A DNA stretch of 64,000 bases, from the NCBI RefSeq assembly GCF_008017805.1, contig NZ_VRTT01000023.1:30090-94089 (forward strand), read 5' to 3'. The notes under the pieces are model-generated. The model saw nothing but the letters and a program-made list of their open reading frames with translations, had not been told where the DNA came from and ran no database searches. The stretch comes from Paenibacillus sp. N3.4 (GTDB lineage: Bacteria; Bacillota; Bacilli; Paenibacillales; NBRC-103111). Positions 1 through 7,867 of the stretch are shown one piece after another (within the stretch, counting starts at the first letter, position 1; every line of letters begins with the position of its first letter). Made by a program: the position numbers and the translations under genes.

Positions 1-37
1 TTGTACCTTTCCTCAAAATGAGGAGGAACTATTTTAT

Positions 38-433
38 ATGTTCCCCAAAGCAAATTTTCCTTTAACCCCTGAGCAAATTGAAAATTCATTAACAACAAGA
101 GAAAAACCTACGGTTGTCATGGATATCAACAAAATTGTAGTTGCTTATGCAAATTTCTATGGTAGAGAAGAAGGTGTTTGCTGTTGGTTAGGAAATGTTG
201 TTGTAGCAACAAATTATCGTGGAACAGGTGCATCTGAGTACCTGATTCGTTCAATGATGAACATAGCAAAAAATGAACTCAACATGCCTAAACTCCAACT
301 TGTTTGTCATCATACAAACCCAAGAGCATTGTTCTTTTATACAAAGCTTGGTTTTAAACCATTCGGAATTAGGAAAATACAAAGAGAAGATGGAGAGATT
401 ATTGCTGGTATTGAAATGGTCATCGAACTATAA
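38..433 (+). CDS. GNAT family N-acetyltransferase
   Basis: Predicted acyl-CoA-dependent N-acetyltransferase of 131 residues. The acetyl-CoA binding motif is visible as NVVVATNYRGTGASEYL (about residues 52-68), followed by the usual amphipathic helix, and the C-terminal part has the NPRALFFYTKLGFKPFG stretch typical of the GNAT strand 5/helix 4 region. A strong AGGAGG site precedes the ATG at 38 with good spacing, so the start is secure. The substrate cannot be read from the sequence. It stands alone at the left edge of an AT-rich accessory region. Family assignment is firm; physiological role is unknown. Confidence 0.85.
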   Translation: MFPKANFPLTPEQIENSLTTREKPTVVMDINKIVVAYANFYGREEGVCCWLGNVVVATNYRGTGASEYLIRSMMNIAKNELNMPKLQLVCHHTNPRALFFYTKLGFKPFGIRKIQREDGEIIAGIEMVIEL

Positions 434-437
434 ATTG

Positions 438-693
438 CCAAAGAGCTATATCTGTACTTCGATAGTTTCAGAGAAGGATTTAGCCAGTCAGCCTACCTAA
501 TTCCATTAAAATACAGTAATGATGCATATGCTATGTTAGAAATGAATAATTATTTTGGAATGAGTACAAGGAATACTACCCTAATCTTAAATATACTAAC
601 TACTTCTTTTTGGGTAGCTCAAGTTCTGATCAAATGTGGGCGATAAACTTAGAGAACGAACCAGAAATAATTGCATATCATCATCACATGTGA
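438..693 (+). pseudogene. SMI1/KNR4-like (SUKH) gene fragment
   Basis: No intact frame spans this stretch, but two frames join into a protein-like piece. The first part (from about 438) reads KELYLYFDSFREGFSQ and NDAYAMLEMNNYF; at about 556 the reading moves to another frame and continues WNEYKEYYPNLKYTN, FFLGSSSSDQMWAINLE and ends IIAYHHHM before the stop at 691-693. The pattern of an LG-S-D segment, a hydrophobic strand and a terminal AYHH resembles the C-terminal half of SMI1/KNR4 (SUKH) proteins. There is no start codon with a ribosome site, so this is read as a truncated, frame-broken remnant. The family call is an inference from motif memory. Confidence 0.4.
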
Positions 694-728
694 TTTTATC
701 ACATTCCCGAAAGAGGTAATCATAGTTA

Positions 729-1340
729 ATGTTAACTTTATATATAACACGTCATGGCGAAACTGAATGGAATATTCAAAATAGAATGCAGGGTTGGTCA
801 GATTCTGAGTTAACTCAAAAAGGGACAGATAATGCTATTTCTCTTGGTAATCGTTTGAAAGATGTGAATCTTACAGCAATATATTCAAGTCCAAGCAGGA
901 GGACTGCAAAAACTTCTGAACTGATTTGTGGTGGGAGAGATATACCAATAATTCTTAACGACAACTTAAAAGAGATAAATATGGGTGATTGGGAAGGTAA
1001 GACACAAACAGTTATAAAAGATAATTACCCAAATGAATACCAGGCGTTTTGGGAAATGCCACACCTTTTTAAGCCTTGTAGCGGAGAAAGTTTTGATACG
1101 CTTATGGATAGGGTAATTTGCGTGTTTGATAAGATTCTGCTTGAAAACAAAGAAGGGAGTGTCTTAGTTGTAACACATACAGTAGTAATAAAAGCAATAT
1201 TATCCTACTTTAAAAAGTTACCTCTCGAAAAGTTATGGGAACCTCCATATATCAAAGATACAAGCCTGACTATTGTTGAGATAGCTAATGCAGGTGATAT
1301 TAAAATCAAATTGGAAGGCTGTACTTTACATACAGAATAG
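729..1340 (+). CDS. histidine phosphatase family protein (phosphoglycerate mutase-like)
   Basis: A 203-residue member of the histidine phosphatase superfamily. The catalytic RHG motif is at the N-terminus (LYITRHGETEWN, phospho-accepting His about residue 9), the IYSSPSRRTAKTS segment supplies the phosphate-binding arginine, and VLVVTHTVVIKAILSYF near residue 150 supplies the second catalytic histidine. Length fits the GpmB/CobC-like single-domain phosphatases. The substrate may be a phosphorylated metabolite; whether it is a mutase cannot be told. It is monocistronic, with AGAGG upstream of the ATG. It lies 18 kb from the cobalamin operon, so a CobC (alpha-ribazole phosphatase) role is possible but not supported by context. 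Confidence 0.85.
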   Translation: MLTLYITRHGETEWNIQNRMQGWSDSELTQKGTDNAISLGNRLKDVNLTAIYSSPSRRTAKTSELICGGRDIPIILNDNLKEINMGDWEGKTQTVIKDNYPNEYQAFWEMPHLFKPCSGESFDTLMDRVICVFDKILLENKEGSVLVVTHTVVIKAILSYFKKLPLEKLWEPPYIKDTSLTIVEIANAGDIKIKLEGCTLHTE

Positions 1341-1472
1341 ATTAGATAAAACATGGATTTTATTGGACCTGGGACCTTTGTAGAATTTAGTATGAAAATA
1401 AGTATCTCATGGGCATAGGCCACGAAGGTGTGATTCTGGGATTAAACGGGCAGGGAACATTGGGAGAAGCAT

Positions 1473-1631
1473 ATGAAAATGAAAATTAGAGAAATTAGTT
1501 TTATAGGAATTGGTTTAGTTTTTATTATTATTGGATTTCTTGTATTTTCAGTTCTCTTTGGTAATCCCTTTTCAAAAGTAAGTTTCAAAACGAAATTCGA
1601 GAAGGCCTTAACAGCCAGTATAGTGAAGTAA
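1473..1631 (+). CDS. small single-pass membrane protein, hypothetical
   Basis: An ORF of 52 codons starting ATGAAAATGAAA, with a GGGAGAAG ribosome site just upstream. Residues 8-31 form one very hydrophobic helix (ISFIGIGLVFIIIGFLVF). Beyond residue 34 two frames look protein-like: the open frame ends KALTASIVK at 1631, while the neighbouring frame gives FQNEIREGLNSQYSEVIELL and stops at about 1660. This leaves open a single-base frame break near 1580. No family recognised. Confidence 0.35.
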   Translation: MKMKIREISFIGIGLVFIIIGFLVFSVLFGNPFSKVSFKTKFEKALTASIVK

Positions 1632-1740
1632 TTGAACTCCTTGGAAAGGGTAGTCCTTAGATAGGATAAAAATAGATAGTAATGAGTTGGGCATTAAAAG
1701 AGTTTCAACAAAAAACATTTGCCTTGGAGATGACATACAA

Positions 1741-2124
1741 ATGATTGAAATAGAACGAATACATCATGTAACAATTGCTACTAGAGATTTGGAAAAAACG
1801 AAAAAGTTTTATTCTGAGATTCTTAAATTTAAAGAGTTAAAGCGTCCCTCATTTGAATCAAAAGGTGTATGGTATGCTATAGGCGATCAGCAACTTCATG
1901 TAGTAGAAAACCCCAAAAGTGAAACACTTCGTGAAAGAAGAATAAATTCATTAGAAGGCCATTTTGCTATCTGGACTAAAAGTTACAGTAAAACATTACA
2001 ATGGTTAGAGGAAGTTGGAATACAATATGAAGCTGAGCCAAATAGCCCAGCAGGATTTTCACAAATTTATATATTAGACCAAGATAATAATGTAATTGAA
2101 TTTGCAGCCCTGTACAACACTTAA
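1741..2124 (+). CDS. VOC family protein (glyoxalase/bleomycin-resistance-like)
   Basis: A 127-residue single vicinal-oxygen-chelate protein. The N-terminal metal-ligand strand IHHVTIATRDLEKTKKFY, the second-half HFAIWTKSYSKTL and the closing IYILDQDNNVIEFAA with the terminal glutamate are the expected beta-alpha-beta-beta-beta module pair and metal ligands. The start at 1741 is preferred over in-frame codons further upstream because GGAG lies 11 bases before it and the VOC fold begins right after it. These small proteins act as lyases, dioxygenases or drug-binding resistance proteins, and the substrate cannot be assigned. It is monocistronic. Confidence 0.82.
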   Translation: MIEIERIHHVTIATRDLEKTKKFYSEILKFKELKRPSFESKGVWYAIGDQQLHVVENPKSETLRERRINSLEGHFAIWTKSYSKTLQWLEEVGIQYEAEPNSPAGFSQIYILDQDNNVIEFAALYNT

Positions 2125-2441
2125 ACACTATAAAATAAGTATGATGTTTTTATTTAGGGTGACATATTCTTTTCTTACATGAAACTCCAATTTAATCTAA
2201 GTGTTGTAAAGGGTAAGCATAAAATGGAAGCCCAGAATTGCCCCTCTGTGGCTTCTTTGTCAAGCATACACGAAAATTTTAATATAGGATGAAATGAATC
2301 CCAGAAGTAGTTGTTAGGTAAGATTTGCTTACCATATGCGACAAATCGCATGGGATAGTTTTAAGTTAAGGTATGGAATGGAAGGAAAATTGCAACTGTA
2401 TCTATCATTTGAACTTGAATTTTAATTGAAGGTGAATCAAT
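2125..2441 (+). other. intergenic stretch without recognisable gene
   Basis: About 317 bases between the VOC gene and the next membrane protein. No open frame with a ribosome site and no terminator-type hairpin with a T tract was found on either strand. Confidence 0.5.
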
Positions 2442-2717
2442 ATGACTAACGAACAAGGTTATCATTGGTATGACTTGGCTCACTTAATAGTCTTTTTCGA
2501 TCATGTCTGGTTTATTAAAATTGTATTTTTCCTTTTTACATGTTTTGTATATCCCTTGTCATTGCTATTAAATCGTTCTTTTGGAGAAGACTCAACATCA
2601 TGGACAAATGTAAAATCTATTGCTGTTAAGATTTTGAACCTAATTGAAAAAGCGTTGATCCTTTGTGCAGTTGTTTTTGTGATTGTTCAATTTACTAGAT
2701 ACTTCATGGAAAAGTAG
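2442..2717 (+). CDS. hypothetical two-helix membrane protein
   Basis: A 91-residue protein with two hydrophobic helices, roughly residues 23-44 (VWFIKIVFFLFTCFVYPLSL) and 66-86 (ALILCAVVFVIVQF), separated by a short polar segment. An AAGGTG ribosome site precedes the ATG. No recognised family. It begins a run of unrelated small genes typical of accessory DNA, so its neighbours give no functional hint. Confidence 0.6.
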   Translation: MTNEQGYHWYDLAHLIVFFDHVWFIKIVFFLFTCFVYPLSLLLNRSFGEDSTSWTNVKSIAVKILNLIEKALILCAVVFVIVQFTRYFMEK

Positions 2718-2816
2718 TGGAGGATGAGCACATGTGAAACCAAATGATTAAAGAATGAGAAATTTTCAATTATCATCAACGGAAAAAAGAAAAATACTGA
2801 AAGAAGTGATAGTAAA

Positions 2817-3329
2817 ATGATTTCCTTTCTAAGGAATAAGGGAATTAAAGCTTATAATGAAATTTTGGAAATAGCAGGGCAACCCAATTTACTGTTTTCT
2901 AATGACAGAGAACAATATAATGCGGAAGCTATTTATAATGTTTACACTATACAAAAGCTAAACAAATTGATTAAGAAAAAGAATATTTTAATAAGTGATT
3001 TAGAACAGGTATTTAGTTTTGTTGAAACGTCATGGTCTGCATATTTAAACAAGTATTACAAAGGAAAATGCTTTGTTTTTTACATCTGGGGAGATTATCA
3101 AATACCTGCAATAAGGGTATCTGTGGTTTCCTACTATGAGGGTTTCGAATTGCCCTTTGGATGTACACTGATCAATGTAAATAACTTACAGGAAGTGCTT
3201 TTGCAATATCAAGAAAAAGCATATTTTGATGGTATTACTATTAATGAAGTTGTTGAATCAGAAGATGAGGCAAATGAACCGGAAAGTAAATATAAGGTTA
3301 TTGTATACTCAAAAATAATTAAGTGTTAA
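2817..3329 (+). CDS. hypothetical cytoplasmic protein
   Basis: A 170-residue soluble protein with no signal peptide or membrane helix. It is rich in aromatic and acidic residues, with a compact alpha/beta look (FVFYIWGDYQIPAIRVSV in the middle) and an acidic patch VVESEDEANEPES near the C-terminus. AGAAGTGATAG upstream gives a weak ribosome site. Not recognised. The size, the acidity and the neighbouring SUKH-like genes would suit an immunity-type protein, but that is only guilt by association. Confidence 0.6.
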   Translation: MISFLRNKGIKAYNEILEIAGQPNLLFSNDREQYNAEAIYNVYTIQKLNKLIKKKNILISDLEQVFSFVETSWSAYLNKYYKGKCFVFYIWGDYQIPAIRVSVVSYYEGFELPFGCTLINVNNLQEVLLQYQEKAYFDGITINEVVESEDEANEPESKYKVIVYSKIIKC

Positions 3330-3354
3330 ATGAAAGAATGATTTTATTAAAGTT

Positions 3355-3696
3355 ATGAAACAGGAATGGTTCAGAACGGAGAATTCTCTATGGCAACCAT
3401 TACGAATCCCCACAGGATGGAAAGTGAATTGGAATATGTTCGATGAAGCAGAACCAGATCATTTTCTTGAAGAAGATTCACCAATTCGCTGGAGCTTTAC
3501 TGAGGACTTATTACAACTTCAAAAGGATAACATTACGGTTGATTTAGGTTGGTATCCAGAGTGTAGTGTCGAAGGTAATTATTTGTTAGTCCTGATAAAA
3601 AACGAAGATTGGGCTAACCCATTTTTTTGCTTTGAATCAAGGAGGAAAGCAGCTATCATTCATAAAATTGAAAAAAATTTGATGAGTGGTGCTTAG
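3355..3696 (+). CDS. hypothetical protein
   Basis: A 113-residue soluble protein, acidic and tryptophan-rich (WFRTENSLWQPLRIPTGW at the N-terminus, VDLGWYPE in the centre). No membrane segment, no cysteine motif and no recognised domain. It starts 25 bases after the preceding gene and may be cotranscribed with it. No clear Shine-Dalgarno is seen before the ATG. Function unknown. Confidence 0.55.
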   Translation: MKQEWFRTENSLWQPLRIPTGWKVNWNMFDEAEPDHFLEEDSPIRWSFTEDLLQLQKDNITVDLGWYPECSVEGNYLLVLIKNEDWANPFFCFESRRKAAIIHKIEKNLMSGA

Positions 3697-3716
3697 AAAT
3701 GCAGGATTTTATGTGA

Positions 3717-4589
3717 TTGGTTGTGTTTTTTATGACAAGGTTATTGAAATCGCTGTTAATATTATTTGTTATATCTATAGTCTCCATTTTATTTTATATA
3801 TTTTTTAATCAACTTAAGACGCTGGATCGGAATAACTTAACTGGAGAATTGATTTTTGATAATGATCCATGTTCTCATATCTTAAGTAAAGGGACATTTG
3901 CAGTTTCTCTTAAGGATGGATATTCAAAGCAAATATCTAGCTATACTTTTTTAGATATGAGCGGTGATGGGAAAAGATCGCTCGTTTTTGATGGTGTAGA
4001 TAACATGATAAAAGAATTTGACAGAAATAAAAATATTCTGACGAATATTGTATGGGTTTCAAAGCCTGATTATGTTAAATATGTACCCGAAAAAAATGAA
4101 ATAAGCTTTATTAAGGATAAAAAGTTAATTTTATTTGATAGATCAACTCAAACCTCTAAACCTATTTTAGATGATATTGATGGATATAGTACGATAAGTT
4201 GGGATAAAGACGGTAATTCTCTTTTGTTTTTCAAACACCATAATATTAATCGTATAAATATAGAAAGTGGAGTAATATCGTTGATTTTACAAATAGAAGC
4301 AAATGATTTTATTAGTTCAAGTGATAATAAGTATGTTGCATATCATATTGATCGTGAGCAATTACTTATTAAGGATTTAGAAACACATGATCAATGGAAA
4401 TATAAGGGGAATAGTTCGATTATTAGATTTTCGCCAGATGGTAATTATTTGGCTATCCTGAGAAGCAGCACAGCATTATCGCATTTTCCAAGTAAATTGG
4501 GAGAGATTGTAGTAGTAGATTATAAGAGAAAAAAAGTTTCTCCAAGGATACTGGAGGAAATTGATTTTATTAATTTTATGTGGGAGTAA
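3717..4589 (+). CDS. membrane-anchored beta-propeller-like protein
   Basis: A 290-residue protein with an N-terminal membrane anchor (LLKSLLILFVISIVSILFYI) followed by an extracytoplasmic region of repeating strand patterns. Repeated elements such as SFLDMSGDGKRSLVF, YSTISWDKDGNSLLFF, ISSSDNKYVAYH and IIRFSPDGNYLAIL resemble the S/D-x-DG-x-x-L/I turns of TolB/WD40-like propeller blades. The open frame begins at TTG 3717, but ATG 3732 directly before the anchor is an equally good start. Probably a surface or secreted propeller protein. No catalytic motif seen. Confidence 0.6.
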   Translation: MVVFFMTRLLKSLLILFVISIVSILFYIFFNQLKTLDRNNLTGELIFDNDPCSHILSKGTFAVSLKDGYSKQISSYTFLDMSGDGKRSLVFDGVDNMIKEFDRNKNILTNIVWVSKPDYVKYVPEKNEISFIKDKKLILFDRSTQTSKPILDDIDGYSTISWDKDGNSLLFFKHHNINRINIESGVISLILQIEANDFISSSDNKYVAYHIDREQLLIKDLETHDQWKYKGNSSIIRFSPDGNYLAILRSSTALSHFPSKLGEIVVVDYKRKKVSPRILEEIDFINFMWE

Positions 4590-4590
4590 A

Positions 4591-4880
4591 ATTAGACAGG
4601 AGCAGAAGGAATTTAACTACTTTATTAAAGATCTAGGATTAAATCCTTCTACAAACATGGAGTTGATCCTTAAAACAGGAAATCAATTAAAGGTGAAACT
4701 TCCTAAGGATTATACTGGTTTTATGGTAAATCCAATGGTGCTAAAGGAAACGTGGGTCAATCTTATTTAGTTCTATGGTCAATTTTAGAAGTACCCTTCA
4801 TAGGCATAGACTTAGAGGAAGTCAACAAATGCTCTGATACGTTTGGTGAATTTCTTAAATATTTAGTTGAACTTGATTAA
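4591..4880 (+). pseudogene. SMI1/KNR4 (SUKH) family protein, frameshifted and internally deleted
   Basis: The SUKH signature LPKDYTGFM occurs at about 4699-4725; the frame then breaks, and one extra base near 4725 (GG to GGG) restores GKSNGAKGNVGQSYLVLW, which matches the NGG-x-G...Y-L-x-LW block of SMI1/KNR4 proteins. The next residues are SILEVPFIGIDLEEVN and the gene ends FGEFLKYLVELD. In intact family members about 40-50 residues containing the G-S-D/GGGE core separate the LW block from the VPFIG block, so the middle of the fold is missing here. No good start codon is visible. A real pseudogene, probably of an immunity gene. Confidence 0.6.
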
Positions 4881-4912
4881 TTAAAAGAGCAACTTTGTGG
4901 AGGGGTATATAG

Positions 4913-5393
4913 TTGAATAGTGAACTATTTGAAACAGCGGTAGAAAAACTCTCGCCTATCGGTTTAAGAAGGGAAACACTATCAGAAAAAACGGCATCGT
5001 TCTTAACAACTTATAAAATCCCTAAAAAGGTCAATTGAATTTTTGAACCACTTTTCCTATAACCAACTATTACGATTCAAAAATGTCTGCTTTGATAAAG
5101 TGAATGAATTTGCAGATAACAACCTTTACGATGAAAATAAAAGGTGTATTGACGAAAGGTTGTTGATTATTGGTTCAGGGCTGAATGGCGATATGATTGT
5201 ATTAGATTTGGATAACTTACAAATTGGTTATGTATTCCATGATGAACTATGGGAGAATGATTCTATAAGTTCTAGGGAAATTTTGATTTGTATGAACTGT
5301 TCATTTGGGGAATTTTATAATAATTCTTTAACGATAGATGGTTATCCTGTTGATGGCTTTCAAGCAGAACGATATTTAGGATTAGTTAAATAA
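4913..5393 (+). CDS. SUKH/SMI1-like protein, frameshifted
   Basis: An excellent GGAGGGG site (4899-4905) stands 7 bases before a TTG start at 4913. The first frame reads LNSELFETAVEKLSPIGLRR and reaches IPKK, then hits a stop at about 5036. Removing one A from the A5 run near 5021-5026 restores a continuous 159-residue protein that goes on SIEFLNHFSYNQLLRF and ends GFQAERYLGLVK. The central LLIIGSGLNGDMIVLDL and IGYVFHDELW segments resemble the SUKH core (IGS-x-x-x-G-D). These proteins are commonly immunity factors against nuclease toxins. Whether the break is real or a sequencing error cannot be told. Confidence 0.5.
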
Positions 5394-5431
5394 AACATGG
5401 ATTTCATTTTAAATAAAGAGGTGGAGAAATA

Positions 5432-5975
5432 ATGTTTAAGCATCAAATCGATAATGATACATACTTGAAATTACTTACATATGAGGATTCAGAGGATTTA
5501 TTTACATTATCTGACTCTTCCAGAATATATCTAAGGGAATGGCTTCCATGGGTTGACTTGACAAGCAAAGTTGATGATTCAAAGTTTTCATAGAAATGAC
5601 ATTAAGAAAATTTCTTCAAACAATGGATTTGAGACTGGAATTTGGTACAAGGGGAATTTTGCAGGTGTAATTGGATTCCATAACGTGGATTGGTCTAACA
5701 AAAAAACTAGCATAGGTTACTGGCTAGGTGAACAATTTCAAGGTAATGGACTAATGACTAAAGCCTGTGTAGCATTAATAAATCATGCTTTTACTGAATT
5801 AGGGCTGAATAGGGTAGAAATTAGATGTGCAGTTGAAAACTCAAAAAGCAGAGCAATTCCTGAAAGATTAGGTTTTAAAAATGAAGGAACTGTGAGAGAA
5901 GCTGAATGGCTATATGATCATTTTGTAGATCATGATATTTATGGGATGTTAGCAAGAGATTGGAACATTAAATAA
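5432..5975 (+). CDS. GNAT N-acetyltransferase, RimJ/RimL-YdaF type, frameshifted twice
   Basis: The reading begins at ATG 5432 behind a GAGGTGGAG site with MFKHQIDNDTYLKLLTYEDS and LREWLPWVD, the usual start of the YdaF/RimL group. The frame breaks at about 5572 and again at about 5611. Adding one A at 5572 and one T at 5611 gives a continuous 181-residue protein through KVFIEMTLRKF, NNGFETGIWYKGNFAGVIGF and the acetyl-CoA motif EQFQGNGLMTKAC. It ends in RLGFKNEGTVREAEW, typical of ribosomal-protein or small-molecule acetyltransferases. Both breaks sit in homopolymers, which favours sequencing error. Confidence 0.7.
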
Positions 5976-6133
5976 AAGAGAAATTTTTTAACATGTATCG
6001 TTTGTTGAGAGGAAAAGATTAAGGATAGGTCTTAACTACGCCATATAGATTGTTTGTATATTTATGGGCATTAATTGAATCGAATGGAATTGTTTATGAG
6101 TGTTTTTGTTAAGTCTACTCTATGGCAGGGAAT

Positions 6134-6196
6134 CAATAATGTATTGTTCTGAACAATAAAGTGCTGTTCTTATTGAAAAATAACAATAAAGTATTG
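6134..6196 (+). repeat. three phased 20-bp direct repeats with palindromic cores
   Basis: Three copies of CAATAAxGTRYTGTYCT start at 6134, 6154 and 6184, exactly 20 and 30 bases apart. Each begins with a 13-bp core CAATA-N3-TATTG (6134-6146 and 6184-6196 perfect inverted repeats, 6154-6166 imperfect: TGCTG). This looks like a multi-site operator or an iteron set with all sites on one face of the helix. The surrounding stretch 5976-6872 has no intact gene; the remnant of an XRE-type regulator lies 480 bases downstream. Confidence 0.55.
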
Positions 6197-6224
6197 TCCT
6201 TAAGTTTTAACTAATCATTGGACG

Positions 6225-6252
6225 GGTTCCAATCAGAGAAATGATTGGGACC
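6225..6252 (+). other. inverted repeat without T tract
   Basis: GGTTCCAATCA (6225-6235) and TGATTGGGACC (6242-6252) form an 11-bp stem with one mismatch and a 6-base loop. No run of T follows on either strand, so it is not a standard terminator. It could be a protein-binding palindrome. Confidence 0.45.
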
Positions 6253-6462
6253 GATTAATATCAATATGTATGTGAGTATATAAAATCCGTAGGAGCAAAT
6301 ATTCGCAAACGCTACATATATTTCTGAAGAAGAACTGAGTTTGCTCATAAATAATAAACTGTTAGATAAGTACGATTCGTAAAGAGATAGAAAAAATAAT
6401 TAAACTTAAGATTAAGAAAAAGAAATTAATCCTACATAAAGTTAATTGCTTTAATAAAAAAA

Positions 6463-6500
6463 GGCATACTCCATTGAGTATTTGAGCGAGTATGCCTTTT
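6463..6500 (+). terminator. intrinsic terminator
   Basis: Stem GGCATACTC / GAGTATGCC followed by TTTT; on the minus strand the flanking A run also gives a T tract, so it may work in both directions. Confidence 0.7.
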
Positions 6501-6613
6501 ATTTGTGCTATGCACTTTAACTCTAGGGACGAGGTTCTAGCTTCACGTAAAAAAATGTTCCTATAAAATAAAGTCGGAAAGTAGTAAAGAATATAGGAAA
6601 ATGACCTCTTTGA

Positions 6614-6655
6614 GAAAGTCCCGATGAGAAATTACACATCGGTACTTTCTTTTTT
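6614..6655 (+). terminator. intrinsic terminator
   Basis: Stem GAAAGTCCCGATG / CATCGGTACTTTC with one mismatch, a 10-base loop and a following TTTTTT. No intact gene lies directly upstream; it may end a transcript of decayed DNA. Confidence 0.65.
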
Positions 6656-6677
6656 ATATTGAAAGGATACGAGCATA

Positions 6678-6840
6678 ATGCAATTTTCGTCGGGTAATCG
6701 AATTAGATTAATTAGAAAAACAAACCGTTTTAAATCAAATGGAATTTTCAAAATTAATAGGTATATCTCAAGCAACCCTGGCCTTCTTGTCATCCACAGT
6801 ATCTCTTAAGGGTGCGCTCTTTCCATTAATAAACAAAAAT
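6678..6840 (+). pseudogene. XRE family HTH regulator, 5' remnant
   Basis: A ribosome site GAAAGGA precedes ATG 6678, which opens MQFSSGNRIRLIRKTN. A single-base frame break near 6730 then leads to LNQMEFSKLIGISQATLAFL, the helix-turn-helix core of Cro/CI-type repressors (K-L-I-G-I-S-Q-A-T-L). The sequence after that no longer resembles the family and the normal SGK..P continuation is lost. It is read as the truncated 5' end of an XRE repressor gene, cut where the ECF sigma operon begins. Such repressors often bind palindromes like those at 6134-6196, which is suggestive only. Confidence 0.5.
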
Positions 6841-6872
6841 GTTGCAGTGGAACGACTGCAGGAAACGTCTAA

Positions 6873-7445
6873 TTGTATGGAGAGACAGAGGAGGCGAGTG
6901 GTCTGGAGGATCTGGAATATATACGGGCAGTTATCGCCGGTCACCGAGAGTCCTACGCCGAATTAGTCTTGCGATACCAAAGTATGGTATACCGTGTATG
7001 CCTGAAAATGACAGACGACCGTTTCTCAGCAGAAGATTTGGCTCAAGAGGTATTCATACAGGCTTATCAAGCCCTTCCTTCTTACCGTGAGCAGTCTTCG
7101 TTCTCCACATGGCTTTACCAAATTACGGTTCGGAAATGTCTGGATTGGCGTCGAGCAAGAGTTCGGGACCGGCTGCACCGTTCGGATGCTAATCTGACTG
7201 AACAAGACACGGTCACCTGGCAAACGCCTGAACACGAACTGCTGGATAAAGAGCGGAACGAAAAGCTTCACCGGATGATCGAAGAGCTTCAAGAGCCTTA
7301 CCGTACTGTAGTTCGGTTGTACTATCTTCATCATTGCTCCTATCAGGATATAGCCAATCGAACCCGGTTGCCAATCAAAACAGTCGAATCCCAATTATAT
7401 AGAGCGCGGCGAATGATGCGGGAAAGGGGGGAGGGGTTATTATGA
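6873..7445 (+). CDS. ECF-type RNA polymerase sigma factor
   Basis: A 190-residue extracytoplasmic-function sigma factor. Region 2 is visible as YAELVLRYQSMVYRVCLKM, FSAEDLAQEVFIQAYQAL and FSTWLYQITVRKCLDWRR (about residues 28-98). Region 4, with its helix-turn-helix, lies in LYYLHHCSYQDIANRTRL and VESQLYRARRMMRER (about 145-186). There is no C-terminal extension. The start is uncertain: the frame opens at TTG 6873 without a clear ribosome site. It overlaps the anti-sigma gene by 4 bases, the usual arrangement for a sigma factor held by its partner. The signal is probably envelope stress, judging by the membrane genes that follow. Confidence 0.92.
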   Translation: MYGETEEASGLEDLEYIRAVIAGHRESYAELVLRYQSMVYRVCLKMTDDRFSAEDLAQEVFIQAYQALPSYREQSSFSTWLYQITVRKCLDWRRARVRDRLHRSDANLTEQDTVTWQTPEHELLDKERNEKLHRMIEELQEPYRTVVRLYYLHHCSYQDIANRTRLPIKTVESQLYRARRMMRERGEGLL

Positions 7446-7846
7446 GGTGCGAAGAAGCGCAAAAACACATGGCAGCCTTTGCCGTCGACAAGACGATGCC
7501 TGGGCTCTCCATTCTTCTAACAGAACATCTTGACACTTGTCCATCCTGCCGTCTTTGGCACGAGGAAGTGCTGGGCATGCTGCAACTTTGGATGGAAGAG
7601 GACCAGAAGATACCGGAGCTCAATTTGGTGTCCGCCGTCATGGAGCGAATCGAAAGCCGACCTCCTGTAAAAAAGTTGGGCTTCTCGAAGTTTACCGTTC
7701 TATACCACTACGGAATCGCTGCTTCGTTGGCGTTCGGGTTATTTTACTTCGGGGTGTTCGAGCATGTGGGCGTGAATATTTCTCACACGATCAATCACAT
7801 GTCGGAAAAGCTTGTGTTACTGGATCGCTATGATTCAGCTCCATAA
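7442..7846 (+). CDS. anti-sigma factor with zinc-binding N-terminal domain
   Basis: A 134-residue single-pass membrane anti-sigma factor. The N-terminal ZAS-type motif is present as LTEHLDTCPSCRLWHEE (H-x3-C-x2-C at about residues 29-36), with an upstream cysteine in MRCEEAQKHM. One membrane helix lies at about residues 88-108 (GIAASLAFGLFYFGVF), leaving a short extracellular tail. Its start overlaps the sigma gene stop, so translation is coupled. It should sequester the ECF factor at the membrane until released by regulated proteolysis or a conformational signal. Confidence 0.88.
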   Translation: MRCEEAQKHMAAFAVDKTMPGLSILLTEHLDTCPSCRLWHEEVLGMLQLWMEEDQKIPELNLVSAVMERIESRPPVKKLGFSKFTVLYHYGIAASLAFGLFYFGVFEHVGVNISHTINHMSEKLVLLDRYDSAP

Positions 7847-7867
7847 TCGGAAAAGGGAGTTGTCGCA

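Noticed and set aside
729..1340. CobC-type alpha-ribazole phosphatase
   Set aside because: The family fits, but no cobalamin gene is adjacent and no riboswitch precedes it; only the general histidine phosphatase call is supported.
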